Shown: positions 8,608 to 17,804, numbered from the stretch's first letter. The stretch: 64,000 bases of DNA from Shimia sp. (GCF_022448905.1 NZ_JAKVCW010000012.1:79395-143394); one strand, 5' to 3'. The notes: generated from the letters alone by a model not told the origin. A program made the numbers and translations.

Positions 8608-9345
8608 TCAGTCGATCGAGCGGCCTTCGACCGCGACGCCGTAAAGAGTGGTCAGAAAGCTGACGCCCAGAAGAATATAAAGCCAATTAAACGCCAACAA
8701 GATGAGGCCCCCTAGCATGGGGATTACACCGCCTATCAACGCGCCCAAAAACGCTAGAGCGAAAATGGTCACAACAAAGACGACAACCGCGCTAAGAATA
8801 GACCCAGACGAAGGTTTGGTTGCTGCCCAAGCCTCTTTCATCCGCATCGTCTTTCCAATGGCAGTGGCGGGCAAAATAGGTGACAAACGATAGAACGTCC
8901 AACCGCTGACGATAACTACTACCATAATTGCAGCAATCATCAGGACCGGCGCCCCAAACAGAGCCAGTCCAACTAGCACGACCACCAAAAGCGTGGCTGC
9001 GCCGACAACCGCACCAAGCAAAACACCATAACCGAAATACGCGAGCATGCGTCCGCCGTGGAACGCAGGCAACACGCCATCAGGGTATTCTTCAAGCAGC
9101 ACAAAACGGTGCCACGCAACTGCCACCCACATCGTTACAACGAGCGTCAAAAACTGCAGCAAAAATGCGCTAGGAGGCAGCGCGTTGGCGCTCGTTGGAT
9201 CAACGTCTTGGATAAAATAGCTAGGCCCAAACATCAGGAGAGCAGCCACCAGAACCGCCACCAACGGCGAAGACAGGCGCAAGGATTGCGACAGGTTTCC
9301 AAAGATCAGCCGAAAAGACTGAAGCAAAAGTGCAAAGCCGCGCAT
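8608..9345 (-). CDS. Polytopic membrane protein of unknown function
   Basis: The product is 245 residues with about six hydrophobic segments (near residues 25-45, 60-80, 105-130, 133-152, 180-205 and 210-235). It has no catalytic motif that I recognise. AAGGGG lies seven bases before the ATG. It resembles the conserved but uncharacterised membrane proteins found beside argG or ilvA in roseobacters; this is recollection, not a search result. It sits 50 bases upstream of ilvA on the same strand and may be cotranscribed with it. Confidence 0.75.
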   Translation of the reverse strand: MRGFALLLQSFRLIFGNLSQSLRLSSPLVAVLVAALLMFGPSYFIQDVDPTSANALPPSAFLLQFLTLVVTMWVAVAWHRFVLLEEYPDGVLPAFHGGRMLAYFGYGVLLGAVVGAATLLVVVLVGLALFGAPVLMIAAIMVVVIVSGWTFYRLSPILPATAIGKTMRMKEAWAATKPSSGSILSAVVVFVVTIFALAFLGALIGGVIPMLGGLILLAFNWLYILLGVSFLTTLYGVAVEGRSID

Positions 9346-9437
9346 TGGTGTACCCCTTTACGTGAATGAATATGCCTAATTTCGCCTGCATCTGGCAGAA
9401 CTCGGGCAAGAAAAGCAAGTGCGGCGATCTGCTCGCC

Positions 9438-9466
9438 TTGCCCACAGACCCAAAAACCGCTATCGC
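9438..9466 (+). promoter_or_regulatory. Candidate sigma-70-type promoter for argG
   Basis: TTGCCC at 9438-9443 and TATCGC at 9461-9466 are separated by 17 bases. Transcription would begin about 25 bases before the argG ATG, within the 151-base divergent gap. It rests on pattern match only. Confidence 0.35.
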
Positions 9467-9496
9467 GCGAACGTTATATGGACGAAGGGAAGAAAC

Positions 9497-10723
9497 ATGT
9501 CGGCTCCGAAGAAAGTTGTGCTGGCCTATTCCGGTGGCCTGGATACCTCGATCATCCTGAAGTGGCTGCAAACCGAATATGGCTGTGAGGTGGTGACCTT
9601 CACCGCGGACCTGGGTCAAGGCGAAGAACTTGAACCAGCGCGTCAGAAGGCGGAACTGCTGGGCATCAAACCAGAGAACATCTACATCGAAGATGTCCGA
9701 GAAGAGTTTGTGCGCGACTTTGTTTTCCCGATGTTCCGCGCCAATGCGGTCTATGAAGGTCTGTACCTGCTGGGCACCTCGATTGCGCGTCCGCTGATCT
9801 CCAAACGCCTGGTTGAGATTGCCGAAGCCACTGGCGCAGATGCCGTGGCGCATGGCGCAACCGGCAAAGGCAACGACCAGGTGCGTTTCGAGCTGGCAGC
9901 CTACGCGTTGAACCCCGACATCAAGGTGATTGCACCTTGGCGGGAGTGGGACCTGTCCTCGCGCACCAAGTTGCTTGAGTTTGCCGAGGCACATCAGATT
10001 CCGGTGGCCAAAGACAAACGTGGCGAAGCACCGTTCTCTGTGGACGCAAATCTACTGCACACTTCCTCGGAAGGCAAAGTTCTGGAAGATCCAGCCATCG
10101 CGGCACCGGATTACGTGTACCAGCGCACCGTACATCCTGAAGACGCGCCAAACGAGCCTGAGTTCATCGAGATCGGCTTTGAAAAAGGTGACGCGGTCAG
10201 CATCAACGGCGAGGCCATGAGCCCGGCGACCATCCTGACCAAGTTGAACGAATACGGCGGCAAGCACGGCATTGGCCGTTTGGACCTCGTTGAGGGCCGT
10301 TTTGTGGGCATGAAATCCCGTGGCATCTACGAAACCCCGGGCGGCACCGTGCTGCTTGAGGCGCACCGTGGCATCGAGTCCATCACCATGGACCGTGGCG
10401 AAATGCACCTGAAAGATGAGCTGATGCCGAAGTACGCAGAGCTGATCTACAACGGTTTCTGGTACAGCCCTGAGCGCGAGATGCTGCAGGCGGCGATCGA
10501 CAAGAGCCAAGAACATGTCACCGGCACTGTGCGTGTGAAACTCTACAAAGGCAGCGCCACCACCGTGGGCCGTTGGTCTGACCACTCGCTCTATTCTGAA
10601 GAGCACGTGACCTTTGAAGATGATGCAGGTGCTTACGATCAGAAAGACGCTGCGGGCTTTATCCAGCTGCAAGCGCTGCGTCTGAAACTGATCGCGATGC
10701 GCAACAAACGCACCGGCAACTAA
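9497..10723 (+). CDS. argG: Argininosuccinate synthase
   Basis: This enzyme joins citrulline and aspartate with ATP in arginine biosynthesis. The 408-residue protein opens [18 protein letters not shown], where SGGLDTS is the PP-loop ATP site. Further family motifs are [13 protein letters not shown] and the C-terminal [20 protein letters not shown] before the ATG at 9497 decides against a longer frame. The length is normal. A strong terminator follows 18 bases after the stop, so it is a single-gene transcript. Confidence 0.97.
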   Translation: MSAPKKVVLAYSGGLDTSIILKWLQTEYGCEVVTFTADLGQGEELEPARQKAELLGIKPENIYIEDVREEFVRDFVFPMFRANAVYEGLYLLGTSIARPLISKRLVEIAEATGADAVAHGATGKGNDQVRFELAAYALNPDIKVIAPWREWDLSSRTKLLEFAEAHQIPVAKDKRGEAPFSVDANLLHTSSEGKVLEDPAIAAPDYVYQRTVHPEDAPNEPEFIEIGFEKGDAVSINGEAMSPATILTKLNEYGGKHGIGRLDLVEGRFVGMKSRGIYETPGGTVLLEAHRGIESITMDRGEMHLKDELMPKYAELIYNGFWYSPEREMLQAAIDKSQEHVTGTVRVKLYKGSATTVGRWSDHSLYSEEHVTFEDDAGAYDQKDAAGFIQLQALRLKLIAMRNKRTGN

Positions 10724-10740
10724 GCCAACCCATTCCAAGG

Positions 10741-10768
10741 AAGCCCGCCCGTTGTGGCGGGCTTTTTT
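10741..10768 (+). terminator. Rho-independent terminator of argG
   Basis: The stem AAGCCCGCC / GGCGGGCTT has a six-base loop and is followed by a run of six T. It starts 18 bases after the argG stop. Confidence 0.92.
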
Positions 10769-10880
10769 GTTTCCGGCCCTCAGTCTTGCCAGAAAATCCT
10801 TTGAGAAGCGCGACATGGCAGTTAGCGTTTCTAAAAAGACGTTTTCAACAGGCACGGACTGCGCCGGGGAGGCAGTTGGG

Positions 10881-12530
10881 ATGGGGATACTCACGCAATT
10901 TTTGCGCATTTTTGCAGCTTTGCTGCTGAGCTTTGGCGTGGCTTGGGCGCAAGAAGAAGAGGTGGAGGACACAGGTCCGCCGGCGGTGGACGACGAAGTC
11001 TTTGTGCAGGCGGTGGAAGTGGACGGGGAGCAGCTGTTTGCGGTGCGCGGCTCTACCGCCCTGCCTGCCGAAGAGCGCGCCGCGCTGGTGGCCAAACGCG
11101 TGGTCGAGGTGGCGGAACGCAGCGAAGCAACCACAGTTGTCATGGGCATCGAGCGCGGCGAGTTGGGCCAGACGATCTTTGCTGATGGGGTGATGGTGAG
11201 TGTGACCACTCAGGCCGATGCCGATTACGAGCAGATGGAGTTGCCGGTGTTGGCCTCGCTGCATGCAGAAGCCATCGAAGAAGCCATTCTGCGCTATCGC
11301 GCCAACCGCACCGATGAGGCCTTTTCCCAAAGCACCTTGACGGCGCTGGCGTGGTCAGCGGTGTTTGCCTTTTATTGCGGCATTTTGTTGTGGCTAAGAC
11401 GGCGCGTGCCCCGGCTGGTGGCCGGTATCGTTGAGCACCGCACAAGGGGCATTCAGGAAGCCACGGGGGATATTGTGCAGAGTCAGGCGGTGTCCAACAT
11501 TGCCAAATTCCTGATCCGGCTGCTGGTCGACATCACGCTCTTCACAGGGTTTTACTACTACCTGTCGTTTGTGCTGCACTCCTTCCCCAACACACGGCCG
11601 ATTGCGGCGTTGTTGATCCGCTATGTTACGGACCCAATCATTGGGCTGTTGTTGGGATTTGTGGGCTACATGCCCAATCTGATCACCATCCTGATCATCG
11701 CCGCGATTGCCCGGTGGATGATTAAGGGCGTGTATCTGTTTTTCCAAAGTGTTGAGCAGGGCGTGATCGAGTTAAAATCTTTTGAAGATCACTGGGTTTG
11801 GCCAACCTACAATCTGATCCGTGGTGGCATTGTGCTGACGGCGGCGGTGATCTGTTTCCCCTATATTCCGGGATCGGACTCCGCGGCGTTTCAGGGACTG
11901 ACCATCCTTGTGGGGGTGATGGTGTCCTTGGGGTCCAACTCGGTGATCTCCAACGTGCTGGCCGGCCTGTTTGTGCTCTACAAACGGTCGATGAACGTGG
12001 GCGACCGCATTCGCGTGGGAGATCACTACGGCGACGTGATGCAAATCCGGCTGATGGAGACCTATCTACGGTCGGTCAAAAATGAGCTGATCTCGATCCC
12101 CAACGCCACGCTTTTGTCCTCTGAGGTGATCAACTACTCCAGCAAAATCGACGGCAAGGGGCTGCTGCTGCATACGACGGTGGGCATCGGCTACGAAGAG
12201 CCGCGCAAAAAGGTGGAGGCCATGTTGATAGAGGCGGCGCGGCGCACGAAGGGGCTGAAGAAGTCACCAGAGCCCTTTGTTCTCGTGACCGGGCTGTTGG
12301 ATTTTGCGACCAACTATCAGATCAACGCGTTCACCACGCGCGGGTCGTCTTTGCCGTTGTTGCTGAGCGAATTGCACAAGAACATCACCGATGTGTTTAA
12401 CGAAAACGGGGTGCAGATTATGACGCCCAACTATGAAACCGACACGCCGGATTTGAAGATTTCCGAGGTGGATTGGGACGAACCCCTGGCACATGAAGCG
12501 GCAGCGGAGGCCGCAGCACAAAAAGCATAA
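10881..12530 (+). CDS. MscS-family mechanosensitive channel with exported N-terminal domain
   Basis: The protein (549 residues from the ATG at 10881) begins with a signal peptide (MGILTQFLRIFAALLLSFGVAWA, cleavage before QEEEVED). About 130 periplasmic residues follow, then several membrane helices. The MscS core comes next: a pore-lining helix region (SLGSNSVISNVLAGLFVLYK) and the beta domain (VGDRIRVGDHYGDV, then ISIPNATLLSSEVINYS). GGGGAGG eight bases before the ATG supports this start over an upstream GTG frame. Channels of this family release solutes on hypo-osmotic shock. The NodT-like gene starts 30 bases downstream and may share its transcript. Confidence 0.88.
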   Translation: MGILTQFLRIFAALLLSFGVAWAQEEEVEDTGPPAVDDEVFVQAVEVDGEQLFAVRGSTALPAEERAALVAKRVVEVAERSEATTVVMGIERGELGQTIFADGVMVSVTTQADADYEQMELPVLASLHAEAIEEAILRYRANRTDEAFSQSTLTALAWSAVFAFYCGILLWLRRRVPRLVAGIVEHRTRGIQEATGDIVQSQAVSNIAKFLIRLLVDITLFTGFYYYLSFVLHSFPNTRPIAALLIRYVTDPIIGLLLGFVGYMPNLITILIIAAIARWMIKGVYLFFQSVEQGVIELKSFEDHWVWPTYNLIRGGIVLTAAVICFPYIPGSDSAAFQGLTILVGVMVSLGSNSVISNVLAGLFVLYKRSMNVGDRIRVGDHYGDVMQIRLMETYLRSVKNELISIPNATLLSSEVINYSSKIDGKGLLLHTTVGIGYEEPRKKVEAMLIEAARRTKGLKKSPEPFVLVTGLLDFATNYQINAFTTRGSSLPLLLSELHKNITDVFNENGVQIMTPNYETDTPDLKISEVDWDEPLAHEAAAEAAAQKA

Positions 12531-12560
12531 GGCGCACACATAAGGCGTCACAGGTAGAGC

Positions 12561-13961
12561 ATGAGCAGAGAGTTTGCAGGCAGTCTGACACGGCGCAGCA
12601 TGATGCTGGGGTTGCTGTCCGGCTGCGCCATTGCCCCTGCCGGAAAAGACTATGCGCGGCCGGAGACTGACCTTGCCAAGAATTTCCTGAAGAAACAGCC
12701 CGCAGGCGTGGCACGCAAGCATGATGCCAAATGGTGGACCTCGTTTAACGACTCACTCCTGAACAAAATCGTTGGCTACGGGCTTGAGAACAACAAAGAC
12801 ATTCAACGCATTGCGGCGCGTATTCAGCAATCGCAAGGCATTCTGGCTTCGGCCGGATTTCCAATTGGCGGCACCACACGCGTGGGCGAGGTCCGGCGCA
12901 GTGGCGGCGGCGGGGATGCGGCTGAAACGTCTGGGTTTGTGCGGGCTGAGGCCAAGTGGAAACTGGACCTGTTTGGAAAGTTGCAACGGGAAAAAGAGGC
13001 GGCATTTGCACGGCTGGAAGCCAGCTATGCCGATCTTGATGTCTGGACGTTGCTCTATGTGGACGAGGTGGTCACCGCCTATATGGACATGCGCTATGCC
13101 CAAGAACTGGATCGGATTTTGCAGCGCGTTTTGAGCAGCCGCGAGGAGACGCTGAAGGCCACAAAATCGCTGGCCGAAGACGGTAGTGCCACGGAGTTGG
13201 ACGTGGCGCAGGCCAATGCGCTGGTGTTGCGCACAAGCTCCACTGTGCCCGATGCGCGCATCCTTTTTGTACGTATGGTCAACAGGTTGACCGCCTTGGT
13301 CGGCAGCACGGAGTTGGCAGAACGGGACGATCTGGATGTGCGCGCACCGCAACCCAGCCCCAAAACCAGCGTTGTCTCAACCGGTGTGCCTGCGGACCTT
13401 CTGCGCAACCGGCCAGATGTGATTTATGCAGAGAAAAAACTAGCGGAAGCGGTGGCTCTGGTCGGGGTCGCAGAGGCAGACTTGTACCCAAGCCTCGGGC
13501 TGACAGGGAACGTCAATGTGGCCGGGAACAGTTCAGGATTTGACCCGCTGGCGGCCTTTCTGCGGATTGAACTGGACATCCCGTGGTACGATCTGCCAGT
13601 GCGGCGTGGCAAAGTGGAAACCGCCAAAGGATTGATGGCAGAACGGCAGGCAGCTTGGGAAAAGGAAATTGTGCTGGCCGTGGAGGAAGTGCGCAGTTCG
13701 CTGTTTGCGCTGCAAGCAAACACCCGCGCGGTGGAACTGTCCAAAAAGGCAGTGGAGGCCTCGGCCGAGGTTCTGCGATTGGCGCGCAAGGCCTATGGCG
13801 AGGGGCAGGCGTCGTTCCTGCAAGTGCTGGACGCGGAGCGCGGGTTTCTGGAGACGCAAAACCAGGCGGCTTTGGACATTCGCAACAGATCAGTTGATTT
13901 TGTTGATTTGAATGTCGCGCTTGGCGGGAGTTTTAACGGTTCGTTAAGTGGCCCGACGTAA
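12561..13961 (+). CDS. Outer-membrane efflux lipoprotein, NodT/TolC family
   Basis: The 466-residue product has a lipoprotein signal with LLSGC (lipidated Cys22). Two repeats of the outer-membrane efflux protein fold follow, rich in long helices. Family signatures are WWTSFNDSLLNKIV near the N-terminus, LLRNRPDVIYAEKKLAEA in the middle and LARKAYGEGQASFLQVLDAE in the second repeat. NodT proteins are the outer-membrane exit ducts of RND or MFS pumps. No pump or membrane-fusion gene is adjacent, so it is an orphan duct or serves a pump encoded elsewhere. The only codirectional neighbour is the MscS-family gene. Confidence 0.87.
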   Translation: MSREFAGSLTRRSMMLGLLSGCAIAPAGKDYARPETDLAKNFLKKQPAGVARKHDAKWWTSFNDSLLNKIVGYGLENNKDIQRIAARIQQSQGILASAGFPIGGTTRVGEVRRSGGGGDAAETSGFVRAEAKWKLDLFGKLQREKEAAFARLEASYADLDVWTLLYVDEVVTAYMDMRYAQELDRILQRVLSSREETLKATKSLAEDGSATELDVAQANALVLRTSSTVPDARILFVRMVNRLTALVGSTELAERDDLDVRAPQPSPKTSVVSTGVPADLLRNRPDVIYAEKKLAEAVALVGVAEADLYPSLGLTGNVNVAGNSSGFDPLAAFLRIELDIPWYDLPVRRGKVETAKGLMAERQAAWEKEIVLAVEEVRSSLFALQANTRAVELSKKAVEASAEVLRLARKAYGEGQASFLQVLDAERGFLETQNQAALDIRNRSVDFVDLNVALGGSFNGSLSGPT

Positions 13962-14024
13962 CCCTTGCGTCAAAGTTGGTTGGCTGCAACCACTTGAGCA
14001 ACAAGGTTACTTAGGGAAGATCAC

Positions 14025-14306
14025 ATGTTAGAACAAATCGCGGCACAGATGGCCGAAGGGCTGAAAGACCGGACGTTTGACGGCACATTGAAATTTGACT
14101 GCGGCGATGCCGGGGTTGTGGTTCTGGCAGACAACACGGCCACGCAGGAAGACCGCGAAACCGATTGCACCGTGTCGATCTCTGAGGAGAACCTTGTAAA
14201 GCTGCTGGCCGGTGACCTGAAACCCACCACCGCGTTGATGCTGGGCAAGCTCAAAGTGTCTGGCGACATGGGCACGGCGATGAAGCTGGGCCAGCTGCTG
14301 ACCTAA
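14025..14306 (+). CDS. SCP2 sterol-binding domain protein
   Basis: The small protein (93 residues) matches the SCP-2 lipid-binding fold: CTVSISEENLVKLLAGDLKP followed by LMLGKLKVSGDMGTAMKLGQ is the family's C-terminal pattern. It is a free-standing cytosolic domain that probably binds hydrophobic ligands such as fatty-acyl groups. It is followed at once by a strong terminator. The ligand and pathway are unknown. Confidence 0.83.
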   Translation: MLEQIAAQMAEGLKDRTFDGTLKFDCGDAGVVVLADNTATQEDRETDCTVSISEENLVKLLAGDLKPTTALMLGKLKVSGDMGTAMKLGQLLT

Positions 14307-14312
14307 GAAAAC

Positions 14313-14338
14313 AAGGCGGGGATGATCCCCGCCTTTTT
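14313..14338. terminator. Bidirectional Rho-independent terminator
   Basis: AAGGCGGGGA / TCCCCGCCTT with loop TGA is followed by T-rich sequence on the plus strand and by TTGTTTT on the minus strand. It lies between the convergent SCP2 gene and the sulfotransferase-like gene and can end both transcripts. Confidence 0.88.
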
Positions 14339-14340
14339 CA

Positions 14341-15054
14341 TTAAAGCTTGTGCGCTTTCATCTCCTCATAGAGAGGCAGCGCCGCTTGTAGAATCGGCTG
14401 CAAACCGTCGGGCACCTCCGGAAGCGGACCTTCAGCACCTGCAAAACCCGTGGACTCCCAGACGGCGCCATACCAATGGGGCGCCCAGGCACCGTCGTCT
14501 TTGTGGCCGCCTTTGGGCCAAGACAGCATCGCTGCGTCAAACTTTAAACCAATGGCATCACAGAGTTTTTCGAGCATTTCCTGTGGATTGTCGCGGATGT
14601 CGTGGCTGTCGATCACAATCGGTGTTTGGCCCCAACTTGAAACCAACTGCATCAGCTCCAGTTGCTGCGGAAAGCCGATGTCGGTGAGGGATGGGTTTTC
14701 ACGTTTGGCCGCATAAGACGCAATCACGCGCGCAGGGTGGCGCAGCAGGAAGACATTGGTGACCTTTTGCATCCAGTCGCGGGGCACACCGTCGATCATG
14801 TGTTGGGTCATGTGCTTCTGGTAGAAGTGCGGTTTGCCGTCCGGATTGGCAGAAATGAGGCCCGACGCGACCTTGTTGGGGTCCTGATCTTGGGACGCCA
14901 AAATCTCCGCCCCCATAGGGTGATCGAGACCGGTCATTGCGAGGTATGCGGCATAGAAGGGCTCGTCCACCACGGCGCAATCGGCGCGGTTGCCAAAGGC
15001 GTACATCATGGCGGTTGAAAGGTTGCGGGGGCCGCTCCACATGGCAATTTTCAC
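14341..15054 (-). CDS. Sulfotransferase-fold P-loop protein paired with an aminotransferase
   Basis: The 237-residue protein begins MKIAMWSGPRNLSTAMMYAF, a variant of the 5'-phosphosulfate-binding loop of sulfotransferases. NVFLLRHPARVIASYAA resembles the 3'-phosphate-binding RxPxxxxxS region. The start is a GTG at 15054 with AGGAG eight bases before it, which abuts the dispersed repeat copy B. The gene is 65 bases downstream of the class IV aminotransferase on the same strand, so the pair may act on the same amino acid or keto acid. That is an inference; the acceptor is unknown and PAPS use is not proven. Confidence 0.78.
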   Translation of the reverse strand: MKIAMWSGPRNLSTAMMYAFGNRADCAVVDEPFYAAYLAMTGLDHPMGAEILASQDQDPNKVASGLISANPDGKPHFYQKHMTQHMIDGVPRDWMQKVTNVFLLRHPARVIASYAAKRENPSLTDIGFPQQLELMQLVSSWGQTPIVIDSHDIRDNPQEMLEKLCDAIGLKFDAAMLSWPKGGHKDDGAWAPHWYGAVWESTGFAGAEGPLPEVPDGLQPILQAALPLYEEMKAHKL

Positions 15055-15067
15055 GGGGCAAACTCCT

Positions 15068-15108
15068 ATCGGTATTGCGTCGGTATCGCGGCTGTATCGC
15101 GACAGTGC
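15068..15108 (-). repeat. Dispersed 41-bp repeat, copy B
   Basis: On the plus strand it reads ATCGGTATTGCGTCGGTAT at its start and ends CGCGACAGTGC. It matches copy C at 32 of 41 positions and copy A at 30 of 41. It fills most of the 65-base gap between the aminotransferase stop and the sulfotransferase-like start, directly next to the ribosome-binding site, so it is very probably transcribed. Confidence 0.7.
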
Positions 15109-15119
15109 GAATTTGGGAT

Positions 15120-16031
15120 TTACGGCAGGGCGTCTTGCGCAACGAGATCTTTGTAGAGCGCGCGAATGTGCTTGGTCATCTCGCCCATCTCGCCAGTGCA
15201 GATCGGCCGTCCATCAATCTCGCTGACGGGAGTCTGTGCGCCAAAGGTGCCGGTGAGAAACGCCTCGTCTGCGCCATAAGTGTCGACCAGAGAATAGTTG
15301 CGCTCAAACACCGGGATGCCGTCGGCACGACAGACGTCAATCACCTTTTGGCGGGTGATGCCGTTCATGCAGTAGTCGCCGGTGGAGGTCCAAACCGCGC
15401 CTTTGCGCACAATAAAGAAGTTGCAGGCATTGGTGGTGTTCACAAAGCCATTGATGTCGAGCATCAGCGCCTCATCCGCACCGGCTTTCTCCGCCGCGAT
15501 GCAGGCAAGAATGCAGTTAAGCTTGGAGTGGGAGTTCAGCTTGGGGTCCTGCGTCATCGGCAAGCCGCGAATGTGCGGCACGGTCGCCAACCGGATTGGA
15601 CGCGGGATCGACGGTTTGGAATGTTCCATGATGATGGTGAACGTTGGCCCCTGCTGGCTCAGCGAGGGGTGCTGAAACGGGCGGGTTTTCACGCCGCGCG
15701 TGACCATCAGGCGGGCGTGGGCATCGGTGGTCATCTCATTGGCGGCGCGAGTGGCCTCCAAGGCTGCAATCACGCCGGCTTTGTCCATGCCGATGTCCAG
15801 ATCGATGGCTTTGGCGGCCTCAAACAGGCGGTCCATATGCTCGTCCAGGAAGGCCCAGTGGCCGTCATAAAGCCTCAGCCCTTCCCACACGCCATCCCCG
15901 AGCATAAAGCCGCTGTCATAGACAGACACCACTGCCTCCGCCTTGGGCACAACACGACCGTTGAGCCAGATCTTGATCTCTTCGTTGCGGGCGTCTTCGG
16001 CGGCCTGGTGGGTGGTGACGTGATCGGTCAT
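15120..16031 (-). CDS. Class IV aminotransferase (branched-chain or D-amino-acid type)
   Basis: This is a fold-type IV PLP aminotransferase of 303 residues. Visible family features are VYDSGFMLGDGVWEGLRLYDG near the N-terminus, the PLP lysine in SHSKLNCILA, ADEALMLDINGFVNTTNACN in the middle and GITRQKVIDVC near the phosphate cup. AGGGAG before the ATG supports the start. The family contains BCATs, D-alanine aminotransferases, ADC lyases and R-selective amine transaminases, and I cannot choose among them with confidence. Its downstream partner is a sulfotransferase-like gene. Confidence 0.85.
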   Translation of the reverse strand: MTDHVTTHQAAEDARNEEIKIWLNGRVVPKAEAVVSVYDSGFMLGDGVWEGLRLYDGHWAFLDEHMDRLFEAAKAIDLDIGMDKAGVIAALEATRAANEMTTDAHARLMVTRGVKTRPFQHPSLSQQGPTFTIIMEHSKPSIPRPIRLATVPHIRGLPMTQDPKLNSHSKLNCILACIAAEKAGADEALMLDINGFVNTTNACNFFIVRKGAVWTSTGDYCMNGITRQKVIDVCRADGIPVFERNYSLVDTYGADEAFLTGTFGAQTPVSEIDGRPICTGEMGEMTKHIRALYKDLVAQDALP

Positions 16032-16181
16032 GGAGCGCTCCCTATGGCAAAGTCACGGGACGCTATCTGTGTCACGCGGGGTTTCCAAGCTGAATTTTAC
16101 ATATTGGATACGTTTCACGCGGTTGACAGCAGGTGTCGTGGCGGCACTTTAGAGGGTGCAATTGATTTGGACTTTTGACTT

Positions 16182-17051
16182 TTGACTTCTGTGACAGACT
16201 TGGGCGCTGTGCCGTCTTCCTCCTCAAAAACCCTGTTGGTGCTGGGCAGCACCGGAAAGCTTGGGCGATTGCTGCGGGCGTGCTTGGCTGTCGCGCCTGA
16301 GTCGCTGTCTGGCTGGCAGGTTGTTTGGGGCGGACGGAAAGCAGACGCAGGTGTCGATTGGGTCTACTCAGAAGACCCGCCACCGCAGGCCGATGCGGTG
16401 CTGGCCCTTTGGGGCGTGGTGCCGGGCAAAGGGGATTTGGCCGACAACATCACGCTGGCGCATCGAGCGGTGGAAATCGCCCAAGACAGCGGTGCAGCGC
16501 GGGTGCTGCATTGTTCCAGCAGCGCGGTTTACGGACCAGCAAGAGAGGCGACTGAAGGCGGTGCTCTGGCGCCGGTGAATGCCTATGGCGTGGCCAAGAT
16601 TGAGATGGAACAGAGCCTGTTTTCGGACGATTCAGGTCAATCACCTGAACCAAAATCAGCGGTTTTGCGATTGGCAAATGTTGTTGGGGCGGACAGCTTG
16701 TTTCGCGCGATCCAAAGTGGTCAACCGGTGACGCTGGATGCTTTTGACATTGGCCAAAGTCCAATCCGCAGCTACGCCACACCTACCGTGATCTGGCACG
16801 CGGTGGCGAGCCTGCTGTCCGCTAACGCCATGCCGGACGTAATTAACGTTGCGGCCTCCAATCCAGTTGCCATGCATGAGTTGCTCGAAGCCGCACAATG
16901 CCCGTTTGTGTGGCGCCCGGCGCCGGAAATGGCGGTGGCGGAAGTGTCGATGTCTATGGCGCGGCTTCGGCGCTTGACGGGGCAAACGCTTGTGGTACCG
17001 CCTCAAGAAATGATTGCGGAATGGCGCAGGTTGACAGAGGCACAGGCATGA
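16182..17051 (+). CDS. NAD-dependent epimerase/dehydratase family protein
   Basis: This extended SDR of about 289 residues has a glycine-rich nucleotide loop (GSTGKLGRLL), a catalytic-type Ser stretch (LHCSSSAVYG) and YGVAKIEME, the YxxxK pair. The start is unsure: TTG at 16182 or GTG nine bases later, neither with a clear Shine-Dalgarno. Its stop overlaps the sugar-phosphate transferase start as ATGA, so the two are coupled. It probably makes or modifies the nucleotide sugar that the next gene loads on lipid. The sugar is unknown. Confidence 0.8.
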   Translation: MTSVTDLGAVPSSSSKTLLVLGSTGKLGRLLRACLAVAPESLSGWQVVWGGRKADAGVDWVYSEDPPPQADAVLALWGVVPGKGDLADNITLAHRAVEIAQDSGAARVLHCSSSAVYGPAREATEGGALAPVNAYGVAKIEMEQSLFSDDSGQSPEPKSAVLRLANVVGADSLFRAIQSGQPVTLDAFDIGQSPIRSYATPTVIWHAVASLLSANAMPDVINVAASNPVAMHELLEAAQCPFVWRPAPEMAVAEVSMSMARLRRLTGQTLVVPPQEMIAEWRRLTEAQA

Positions 17052-17704
17052 TCGGGCACGGCACCACCTTTGGGCGGCGGATGATGGACCTTGGCTGGGT
17101 GCTGTTCCTGCTGCTGATCTTGTGGCCAGTGATGTTGATTGTGGCGGTGATGATCCTGATCCGCGATGGGCGGCCGATCCTTTATGTGTCGGAGCGCATG
17201 AAAACACCGACGCAGGGGTTCAAACTCTACAAGTTCCGCACCATGAGAAATGTGGATCGGGACAGCGGTGTGTCCGGTGGCGACAAAACCCATCGGATCA
17301 CCAAAACCGGCAAATTTTTGCGGCGGTATCGGCTGGATGAGTTACCGCAGCTGTTCAACATCCTGAAAGGCGATATCAGTTTTGTCGGCCCGCGTCCGCC
17401 GCTGCGCCGTTATGTGGAACGGTTTCCCGAGCTGTATTCGGAGGTGCTCAAAGATCGCCCCGGCGTGACCGGTTTGGCAACTTTGATTTACCATCGGACC
17501 GAAGAACGCCTGTTGGAAGAGTGTAAAACGCCGGAAGAGACAGAGGCGGTTTATGAGCGACGCTGTGTGCCCCGCAAAGCGCGGCTGGATCTGCTCTATT
17601 CCAAACGGCGCACCTTGGGATTTGACCAGCGGCTGACAGTGGCCACGGTGTTTCGGAGAGTGGCGCCAGTCTATCGTCCTGGCCGCACAAAGTGGCTGCT
17701 GTAA
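17048..17704 (+). CDS. Undecaprenyl-phosphate sugar phosphotransferase (WcaJ/ExoY type initiating enzyme)
   Basis: This enzyme transfers a sugar-1-phosphate from a nucleotide sugar to undecaprenyl phosphate, the first step of exopolysaccharide or O-unit assembly. The 218-residue protein is a minimal catalytic-domain form: one N-terminal membrane helix (about residues 15-38), then YKFRTMRN, RYRLDELPQLFNILKGDIS and FVGPRPPLRRYV, and PGVTGLATL. The ATG at 17048 overlaps the epimerase stop. It has no five-helix N-terminal extension, so it resembles ExoY/PglC-like short members. It may feed the polysaccharide locus that begins 4.5 kb downstream. Confidence 0.9.
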   Translation: MIGHGTTFGRRMMDLGWVLFLLLILWPVMLIVAVMILIRDGRPILYVSERMKTPTQGFKLYKFRTMRNVDRDSGVSGGDKTHRITKTGKFLRRYRLDELPQLFNILKGDISFVGPRPPLRRYVERFPELYSEVLKDRPGVTGLATLIYHRTEERLLEECKTPEETEAVYERRCVPRKARLDLLYSKRRTLGFDQRLTVATVFRRVAPVYRPGRTKWLL

Positions 17705-17804
17705 CCGGACTTCACCTTGCTTCACCAAGCTGTGACATCCGGTTTCAAGGGATTGAGCCGGGAGCAATCTTGCGCGCAGGGTGGCGGCAAGAAGGAGTGT
17801 CGCA

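Noticed and set aside
9221..9994. Long minus-strand frame over argG
   Set aside because: It is antisense to the well-supported argG, with no ribosome-binding site and no recognisable product; it reflects codon bias on the opposite strand.
16123..16146. TTGACA followed by TTTAGA upstream of the epimerase gene
   Set aside because: The spacing is about 19 bases and the -10 is poor; I did not list it as a promoter.
14937..16178. 413-codon plus-strand frame opposite the aminotransferase
   Set aside because: It is antisense to the class IV aminotransferase and carries no domain.
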